A DNA stretch of 64,000 nt from RBG-16-34-14 sp963798865. Lineage in GTDB: Bacteria; Bacteroidota; Ignavibacteria; Ignavibacteriales; Ignavibacteriaceae. Position 1 is the first letter of the stretch, and each line of letters starts with the position of its first letter. Location: the NCBI GenBank assembly GCA_963798865.1, contig CAWCVZ010000005.1, positions 806,001-870,000 on the forward strand. Reading direction: 5' to 3'. The notes under the pieces are model-generated. The model ran no database searches. It saw nothing but the letters and a program-made list of their open reading frames with translations, and had not been told where the DNA came from. This document shows positions 57,943 through 64,000 of this stretch, piece by piece. The translations under genes were made by a program, and so were the position numbers.

Positions 57943-58743
57943 TTATTCAATAACCATTACACCTATATTTTTACTCCTTTTTATATGCATTGCAGAAGCC
58001 TGAGCTTTCGGCATAATAATAATCTCATCAATATTAACGTGTTGAGGTCGTGTTGCACAATAGAGAACAGCATCTGCAATATCTTCAGGAGTTAGTGGTT
58101 TTAATCCAGCATAAACTTTTTTTGCCCGCTCTTTATCTCCTCTGAATCTTATTAAACTGAAATCTGTTTCAACCATACCGGGATCTACGGAACTAATCCT
58201 GATATCGTTCTCATATAAATCCAATCTCATTGCTTTTGATAAAGCATTAACTGCAAATTTTGTTGCACTGTAAACATTTCCTTTAGGATAAACCGAATGC
58301 CCTGCAACAGAACCTATATTAATTATATGTCCTCTTTTTCTTTTCACCATCAATGGTAGAATTTCTCTTGAGACATAAAGCAATCCTTTAACATTTGTAT
58401 CAATCATTTCATCCCAATCATCAAAGCTGCCTTCATCAATTCTTGAAAAACCCCTGGCAAGCCCTGCATTATTAACAAGTATATCAATTTTTTTCCAATC
58501 ATTAGGGAGCGAGGCAACTAACTTTTTTACTTCATCTTTATTTCTTACATCCAGGCTGGAAATGAAAACTTTAATTTTATAATTCTTTTTATAAAAATCT
58601 GATAGTTTTTTCAGAATTGAAATTCTTCTTGCCGTGAGAATAAGATTTGCACCTTCTTTTGCAAAAGCTTCTGCACACGCTTTTCCAATTCCGGCACTGG
58701 CTCCGGTAATAAAAACGATTTTATCAGATAATTTTTCCATCAT
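57943..58743 (-). CDS. SDR-family NAD(P)-dependent oxidoreductase
   Basis: This is a 266-residue classical short-chain dehydrogenase. The Rossmann nucleotide motif TGASAGIGKA is at about residues 14-23, LTARR follows strand 2 (basic residues suggest NADP(H)), then NNAGLARG, the catalytic Ser in INIGSVAGHS and YSATK with catalytic Tyr and Lys. The substrate cannot be read; the C-terminus resembles YdfG-like serine/3-hydroxy acid dehydrogenases (DPGMVETDFSLIRFRGD). The start could be the first or second of two adjacent Met codons. Confidence 0.9.
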   Translation of the reverse strand: MMEKLSDKIVFITGASAGIGKACAEAFAKEGANLILTARRISILKKLSDFYKKNYKIKVFISSLDVRNKDEVKKLVASLPNDWKKIDILVNNAGLARGFSRIDEGSFDDWDEMIDTNVKGLLYVSREILPLMVKRKRGHIINIGSVAGHSVYPKGNVYSATKFAVNALSKAMRLDLYENDIRISSVDPGMVETDFSLIRFRGDKERAKKVYAGLKPLTPEDIADAVLYCATRPQHVNIDEIIIMPKAQASAMHIKRSKNIGVMVIE

Positions 58744-58847
58744 TTAATATAATAGTTTAATAATAAGTAAAATAAATTTAACAGTTTAAGAAATTAATAA
58801 AAACTTGTATGAACTTAAAAGAAGATATGGCTATAGTTGAGAGACGA

Positions 58848-59885
58848 CTATTCTGAGGACTTATAATAAACCCCCGGTATTTCGTATTTGCATTTAGGGC
58901 ATTTATTGTCTTTAAGTTTGTATGAAATTATAGAGTGCCAGTTTCTTTTTATTAATGTGTAACTACAATTTGGACAGTAAGTAGTTTGTCCTTCAACATT
59001 AAATACATTTCCTACATAACAGAATTTTATTCCCATATCATTCGCAATTTTTCTTGCCGTATTAAGTGTATTCTCTGGTGTTCTCTCTTTATCAAGCATT
59101 CTGAAATCAGGATGAAAAGCCGTGAAGTGAAGCGGAACAGAATCTCCAAGATTATTAAGTATCCATTCACATTCACGCTTTATCTCTTCTAAACTATCAT
59201 TCTCATCAGGGATTAGAAGTGTTGTTATTTCAAACCAGATGTCCGTTTCATTTTTTAACCAGATGAGCGTATCAAGTACATCATTAAGGTGAGAGAAAGT
59301 AAGCTTATGGTAAAATCTTTCAGTAAATCCTTTAAGATCAACATTGGCTGCGTCTGCATATTGATAAACTTCGCTGCGGGCTTCTTTATCAATATAACCA
59401 GCTGTTACCAAGACATTTTTTATTCCTTCTTCCCTGGCAATCTTAGAAATATCAATAACGTACTCACCAAAAATTGTAGGATCATTATATGTATATGCAA
59501 TTGAAGGAGTGCCATATTGCCTGGCAAGCTTAACTACATCTTCCGGTGAAGCAACTATAGAATTTTCATCATCAAGTTTTGCTTTGCTGATTGACCAGTT
59601 TTGACAAAACTTGCATCCGAGATTACAGCCTGCAGTTCCAAAGCTTAATACCTGTGTCCCGGGTAAAAAATGGCTGAGTGGTTTTTTTTCAATCGGATCA
59701 ATTGCAAAACCTGTTGGTCTACCGTATCCGATTGTATAAAGCTTACCATTATGATTTTGTCTTATATAACAAAACCCAGGTTGTCCTTCACCAATTTTAC
59801 AGTAACGCGGGCAAAGAGTACAGAGGATTTTATTATTGTCTGCCGGTTCCCACCACTTAGCTAACTTCATTTCATTCGTGTTCAT
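58848..59885 (-). CDS. amrS: AmmeMemoRadiSam system radical SAM enzyme
   Basis: This is a 345-residue radical SAM protein with a C-x3-C-x2-C cluster motif at Cys87, Cys91 and Cys94 (CNLGCKFCQNW). An N-terminal cysteine group (Cys22, 25, 29, 39) and GKLYTIGYGRPTGFAIDPIEKKPL-type sequence are diagnostic for AmrS. A C-terminal zinc-ribbon-like segment has two further C-x2-C pairs (CPNC, CPKC). The family usually travels with Memo-like and AMMECR1-domain proteins; neither is in this window. The chemistry of the system is not established. Confidence 0.92.
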   Translation of the reverse strand: MNTNEMKLAKWWEPADNNKILCTLCPRYCKIGEGQPGFCYIRQNHNGKLYTIGYGRPTGFAIDPIEKKPLSHFLPGTQVLSFGTAGCNLGCKFCQNWSISKAKLDDENSIVASPEDVVKLARQYGTPSIAYTYNDPTIFGEYVIDISKIAREEGIKNVLVTAGYIDKEARSEVYQYADAANVDLKGFTERFYHKLTFSHLNDVLDTLIWLKNETDIWFEITTLLIPDENDSLEEIKRECEWILNNLGDSVPLHFTAFHPDFRMLDKERTPENTLNTARKIANDMGIKFCYVGNVFNVEGQTTYCPNCSYTLIKRNWHSIISYKLKDNKCPKCKYEIPGVYYKSSE

Positions 59886-60119
59886 AAGTTCATTCTTACT
59901 TCCTGATGCCGGATACCTGATACTTGATTATCAAGCATCCAGAATCCAGTGACCAGAATCCAAAGCAAATCTACTTTCTTCTGATGAAAGAATAAAGTTA
60001 AAATACTTAAGATTTTTTTTGAAAGGGGAGTTATTTAGTTAGGTAATTATCTTTTTTAGGAGTTAAAAAATTTACCCACCACTTAATCCCCTCCAGTGGA
60101 GGGGAAAATAACCGAAAGA
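59886..60119. other. Intergenic region with degenerate repeats
   Basis: This 234-base region between amrS and pyk holds two repeat-like pieces. The first, around 59909-59958, reads GATACCTGATACTTGAT, then CATCCAGAATCCAG and CCAGAATCC (partly repeated). The second is CCCCTCC-AGT-GGAGGGG at 60088-60104, a short hairpin that may end pyk-strand transcription. No gene is seen. Confidence 0.55.
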
Positions 60120-61559
60120 TCATATCACCTCAAATCTTAGCCAGTTTGCACGGCTCTTTTCAGAATAAGGAGCCCCTGCTGTAAAAATTAAAATATCACC
60201 CTCTTTAACAAAACCATATTCAACAATTAATTTTTTAGCTTTGTCAATTGCTATATGTTCCTTAACAATCTCTTCCAGATAAATAGAAGTTATTCCCCAT
60301 CGAAGGCATAGTTGATTCATTGTATCAAAACTGTTTGTGAAAGCAATAATCTTTGCTTTGGGTCTGAACTTGGAAAGATTTATAGCTGTTCTTCCCTTAA
60401 AAGTAAAAGTAACAATAGCAGCTGCATTAACCTGCCTGCTAATTCCTGTAATAGCTCTGCCAACTGAATCAAAAAGATTTTCCGCCGTCTCTTCCGGAAT
60501 CTTTAAATCAATTTCCTGCTGAGGTTTTAAATGCAGCTCTGTATTTTTAACTATATCATTCATAACCTGAACAGTTCTTAAAGGAAATTTTCCGATGGAG
60601 GTTTCACCGCTTAACATAACTACATCAGTTCCATCCCAAACAGCGTTCGCAACATCACTTGCTTCAGCGCGGGTTGGGATAGGATTGTTAATCATTGATT
60701 CAAGCATTTGTGTTGCAGTAATTACAAGCTTGCCGATTGAGTTGCATTTCCTGATTATCATTTTTTGAATTACCGGAACTTCCTGCGGAAAAAGTTCAAC
60801 GCCAAGGTCTCCCCTGGCAATCATTATTCCATCTGCAGCTTGAAGAATCTCATCAAAATTATCAACTGCTTCTTTCTTTTCAATCTTTGCAATTACCGGC
60901 TTTTCATATTTTCTCTGCTTCAGCCATTCTTTTAGAGTAATAATTTCTTCGGCACTCCTTATAAATGATAGTGCAATAAAATCAGCTCTAAACTTTATTG
61001 CGAATTCAAGATCACTATAATCTTTTTCTGTTATTGACGGTGAGGAAATTCTCATACCCGGCAGGTTAATTCCTTTATGAGGTTTTAAAGTTCCACCATT
61101 TTCAATTAGACAGATTAATGATTCCTTTTTCTTCTCAATAATTCTTAATCTTATTAAGCCATCATCAATTAAAACCTGGTTCCCAATAGCAGCATCATCA
61201 ATAAGTAGTTTATATGAAGTTGAAATTTTCTCTTTTGTTCCTTTTATGTTTTCTATGGTGATTTCAATTTTATCCCCGGTGGTAATTTCAATTTCAGGTT
61301 CGGTTAGTTCCCCGATTCTGATTTTCGGTCCCTGTAAATCTATCAGAATTGCCAGCGGGGTTTTTTCATCTACACATGCTTCATTAATATTATTAAAAAC
61401 ATTTTCAAAAAATTCATAGTTACCATGTGAAAAATTCAGACGTACTCCATCCATTCCGGCAAGAATTAGTTTCTTTATATCATCAACGGAATAAGAATTA
61501 GGTCCGAGTGTTGCAAGGATTTTAGTTTTTGCAAATACATCATTAAGCACTAAATTCAT
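60120..61559 (-). CDS. pyk: Pyruvate kinase
   Basis: This is a 479-residue glycolytic enzyme that converts PEP and ADP to pyruvate and ATP. Motifs: TKILATLGPNSYS at the start, VRLNFSHGNYE, LIDLQGPKIRIGEL, the catalytic-lysine/Mg2+ segment VIAKIEKKEAVDNFDEILQAADGIMIARGDLGVEL, TATQMLESMINNPIPTRAEASDVANAVWDGTDVVMLSGETSIGKFP, and a C-terminal regulatory domain (about 350-479). Its ATG overlaps the stop of the LonB-like gene by four bases, so the two form one transcription unit. Confidence 0.97.
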   Translation of the reverse strand: MNLVLNDVFAKTKILATLGPNSYSVDDIKKLILAGMDGVRLNFSHGNYEFFENVFNNINEACVDEKTPLAILIDLQGPKIRIGELTEPEIEITTGDKIEITIENIKGTKEKISTSYKLLIDDAAIGNQVLIDDGLIRLRIIEKKKESLICLIENGGTLKPHKGINLPGMRISSPSITEKDYSDLEFAIKFRADFIALSFIRSAEEIITLKEWLKQRKYEKPVIAKIEKKEAVDNFDEILQAADGIMIARGDLGVELFPQEVPVIQKMIIRKCNSIGKLVITATQMLESMINNPIPTRAEASDVANAVWDGTDVVMLSGETSIGKFPLRTVQVMNDIVKNTELHLKPQQEIDLKIPEETAENLFDSVGRAITGISRQVNAAAIVTFTFKGRTAINLSKFRPKAKIIAFTNSFDTMNQLCLRWGITSIYLEEIVKEHIAIDKAKKLIVEYGFVKEGDILIFTAGAPYSEKSRANWLRFEVI

Positions 61560-64000
61560 CTTTTCTTTTTTGACATTTGATTTTTACCCTGCTGCCTCAT
61601 AACCCTGGATTTTACATAGAGATCTTTAATTTTCTGTTCAACAAGATTAAAAACCGAATTCGGTTCATATCCTTTCTTTAACTTTATACCTGCTTTAACA
61701 CCTGTTAAAAGTTCAATACCTTCTTCCACTCTTTTTATTGCATAAATATGAAATTTACCTTCCCGAACTGATTTGATAACATCTTCTCTAAGCATTAATT
61801 CTTTAACATTAAGTTCAGGTATTATAACGCCATGTTTTCCATTAAGACCTCTTGATTTACAAACATCGTAGAAGCCTTCAATCTTTTCATTTACTCCACC
61901 TATAGGCTGCACATCACCTTTTTGATTTAGTGAACCGGTTACAGCGAAATGTTGTTTGATAGGGAGTCCCGATAAAGTTGAAAGCAGGGCAAAAATCTCA
62001 GAGCAGGATGCGCTGTCCCCATCAACAGTTCCGTAAGATTGTTCGAATACAAGGTTCGCATTAAATGAAAGTGGAATATCCTGCCCAAAAGTTTCTCTGA
62101 AGTAACCTGAAATTATTAATACACCTTTAGTATAATGTTTACCGCTCATTCCCGCTTCTCTTTCAACATTAATTATACTGCCGCTTCCTAAAGAAACAGT
62201 TGCGGTAATTCTGATTGGGCGGCCAAATGAGTAATAGTCAGCACCATAAACAGCTAAAGCATTAATTTGTCCTATCCTTTCACCATCGGTATCAATAAGA
62301 ACTGTATTTTCCTCAATCATATCGTTTATTTTCGATTCAAGCATTCCATGTCTCTCTTTAGCATTATTATATGCTTTTTCAACATGTGCGGCAGATACAA
62401 TTTTAAATCCATCATCTTCAGCCCAGAAGCTTGCCTCACGCGCTAAGTCTGCAACCCAGGAAAAACGGGTTGTTAGTTTATTTCTTTGTCCAACATACCG
62501 TGCACTCAATTCAAGTATATAGGCAATTCCTGTCCTGTCAAACTCATGGAGGTTTTCTTCCTTAATAAGTTTCTTAATAACTCTTGCATACGCATGAACA
62601 ACACTATCCGATCTTTTTATTTCATAATCAAAATCAGCTTTTATCTTAAACATTTTTTTGAAATCATATTCGTGTTCTGCCAAAAAAGAATAAATATACT
62701 GGCTTCCGACAAGAATAATTTTTGTATCTATTTTTATCGGCTCAGGTTTAAGAGTGGTGGCAGCAATCGGGAAATAACCCGGACCTTCCTGAATCTCAAG
62801 CTTATTATATGTTAGGACTCTTTTCAAAATTTTCCAGACCCCCGGTTCTTCAAAAAGGTGATATACATTTAAAACGAGATATCCGCCATTTGCTCTTAAA
62901 AGTGAACCTGATTTTATTTTTGAAAAGTCTGTGTACCAGCCGCCGTGGCCGTCATTTATTTTTTCTATTGTTCCAAAGATATTTAAATATGTTGGTGAAG
63001 TTTCAATTATAACCGGGCATTCATTTGTCTCGCTGTTATCAAGAATAATGTTAACCTCATATTCCTTGAAGTAGTCAATTACAGTTCCATCTGCAAGTGT
63101 TTCTTCCGATGGTTTAGCTCCTTTAAATACCTGGAGGTTTTCAAGGATATTATCTTCTGCTTGTTTTAGATATTCGTCAACGTCTTTTGAATTGTAATTT
63201 TCTCTGAAAGTATCAATTATTCCTTTAACAACTGTATAAGCAATTTTCTTTTCAAGTTCGGTAAGATTTTTTTGAAAATCCTGACTTATCTTTAAGCCTT
63301 TTTTAAATAAAACCTGAAGTTCTTCCTGCCTGAGATTGTATTTATTTAAAATTTCCTGTGCCTGATCTTTGGTTATTTTCCCTTTATTTACCAGATCTTC
63401 AAGCTTATAGATTGGAACAGGTTTATCCTCAATTACAGGAAGAATATCGGGGCGGGCTACCTGACCAACTTTAACCTGACCCAGAGAAAAATTGTCCTTT
63501 TTTATTTCTTCTTCAAATGCGTTTAATAATTTTTGCTCTTCAGTTCCATATTGAGCGAGCATTCTTTTCTTTTGTTCAATATAGGTTTCGCTTTCAAATG
63601 CCTGAAGTATTTTTTCTTTAAGAATATTAATAGCAGATGCGAAATCGGATTTAAATAATTTTGCTTTGCCTTTAGGGAAGGTAAGTAAAGTTGGTCTATC
63701 GGGATCCTTAAAATTATTTACATAAGCATAATCCAAAAGCGGAGGACACTCGGATGATATTGTTTCAAGAATTTTTTTTACTGTTGTTGCTTTTCCGGTA
63801 CCGGATAAACCGGCTATATAAATGTTATAACCGGGAGCTCTTAAATCAACACCAAGCTTAAGTGCTTTTAATGCTCTTTCCTGACCAAGAATTCCCTCGA
63901 TTGGTTTTACAGTTTCTGTTGATTCAAAATCAAAGAGATCAGGGTTACAACGCCATCTTAAATCTTCGGGTTTAAGTTCGAGGTGTGTTCTGCCTTTGGC
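61556..64000 (-). CDS. LonB-like AAA+ serine protease (AAA_32/S16), N-terminus outside window
   Basis: The frame is open to the window end, so the protein is at least 814 residues; TTG 63736 is internal. The Walker A-like loop GLSGTGKATT lies near the visible N-terminus (about 63800), a long insertion follows (63700-62900), then LLRANGGYLVLN (Walker B region), and the S16 protease domain with AVYGADYYSFGRPIRIT, the catalytic Ser in TVDGDSASCSE and the catalytic Lys in GGVNEKIEGF. This is the bacterial AAA_32 Lon-like type rather than classical LonA. Such proteases degrade damaged or regulatory proteins in an ATP-dependent way. Confidence 0.9.
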   Translation of the reverse strand, partial: AKGRTHLELKPEDLRWRCNPDLFDFESTETVKPIEGILGQERALKALKLGVDLRAPGYNIYIAGLSGTGKATTVKKILETISSECPPLLDYAYVNNFKDPDRPTLLTFPKGKAKLFKSDFASAINILKEKILQAFESETYIEQKKRMLAQYGTEEQKLLNAFEEEIKKDNFSLGQVKVGQVARPDILPVIEDKPVPIYKLEDLVNKGKITKDQAQEILNKYNLRQEELQVLFKKGLKISQDFQKNLTELEKKIAYTVVKGIIDTFRENYNSKDVDEYLKQAEDNILENLQVFKGAKPSEETLADGTVIDYFKEYEVNIILDNSETNECPVIIETSPTYLNIFGTIEKINDGHGGWYTDFSKIKSGSLLRANGGYLVLNVYHLFEEPGVWKILKRVLTYNKLEIQEGPGYFPIAATTLKPEPIKIDTKIILVGSQYIYSFLAEHEYDFKKMFKIKADFDYEIKRSDSVVHAYARVIKKLIKEENLHEFDRTGIAYILELSARYVGQRNKLTTRFSWVADLAREASFWAEDDGFKIVSAAHVEKAYNNAKERHGMLESKINDMIEENTVLIDTDGERIGQINALAVYGADYYSFGRPIRITATVSLGSGSIINVEREAGMSGKHYTKGVLIISGYFRETFGQDIPLSFNANLVFEQSYGTVDGDSASCSEIFALLSTLSGLPIKQHFAVTGSLNQKGDVQPIGGVNEKIEGFYDVCKSRGLNGKHGVIIPELNVKELMLREDVIKSVREGKFHIYAIKRVEEGIELLTGVKAGIKLKKGYEPNSVFNLVEQKIKDLYVKSRVMRQQGKNQMSKKKR

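Noticed and set aside
1..64000. tRNA or rRNA genes
   Set aside because: All intergenic stretches over 70 bases were read by eye and none shows a cloverleaf or rRNA-like sequence; a covariance-model scan would be decisive.

Overview
The window is AT-rich chromosomal DNA from a Gram-negative bacterium, most likely of the Ignavibacteria/Chlorobiota-Bacteroidota lineage. This is inferred from several features together: a type IX secretion C-terminal sorting domain with the NYPNPFNPST signature (34244-36047), a second orphan one (37602-37775), TonB-dependent receptors with an N-terminal carboxypeptidase-regulatory-like domain, a DUF4249-like lipoprotein, an LpxC-FabZ fusion, and the gene order uppS-bamA-ompH-ompH-lpxD-lpxC/fabZ. 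No rRNA, tRNA, CRISPR array, prophage or intact insertion sequence was seen.

Layout. 1-5149 (+): end of an M14-type carboxypeptidase, fumarase, a small unknown gene and a pullulanase-like GH13 enzyme. 5102-6821 (-): a compact lexA cluster made of lexA, a stand-alone WYL-domain protein, a small protein with a nuclease-like fold pattern, and a 56-residue putative zinc-binding protein overlapping the pullulanase 3' end. The lexA promoter (TTGACA-18 bp-TATATT) lies inside a palindromic operator. 6841-11482: alkaline phosphatase and ilvE, a chimeric broken Usp/antiporter/EIIA gene, and an MlaE-type permease. 11856-19915: a multi-PAS hybrid kinase, a TonB receptor and TPR-type proteins. 19982-28629 (+): envelope and lipid A operon, followed by a lipoate ligase family protein and panB. 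28675-37829 (+): secreted and outer-membrane proteins, including a propeller protein, TonB receptor, DUF4249-like and rhodanese-like lipoproteins and T9SS cargo. 37940-49286 (+): hldE1, hldE2, tamB, rnr and a large peptidase-propeller-barrel protein. 49355-56690: fmdB, then prs, rplY, pth, hppA, rpsF, ssb, rpsR and rplI. 56765-64000: rpmB, a Sua5-type gene, an SDR, AmrS, pyk and a LonB-like protease that runs off the window.

A striking global property is that about a dozen genes are interrupted by one or two single-base frame changes, several of them normally essential (rnr, rpmB, hldE1, lpxC/fabZ). Several sit in short homopolymers. The simplest reading is indel error in the underlying assembly, so these are annotated as single genes with the break noted. 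The Usp/antiporter chimera and the lpxC double stop do not fit a simple one-base error and deserve separate attention.

The best candidate for something undescribed is the lexA-linked cluster (5102-6821). It combines an SOS repressor, a solo WYL sensor domain, a degenerate nuclease-like protein and a tiny H/C-C-x2-C protein under a self-regulated promoter.
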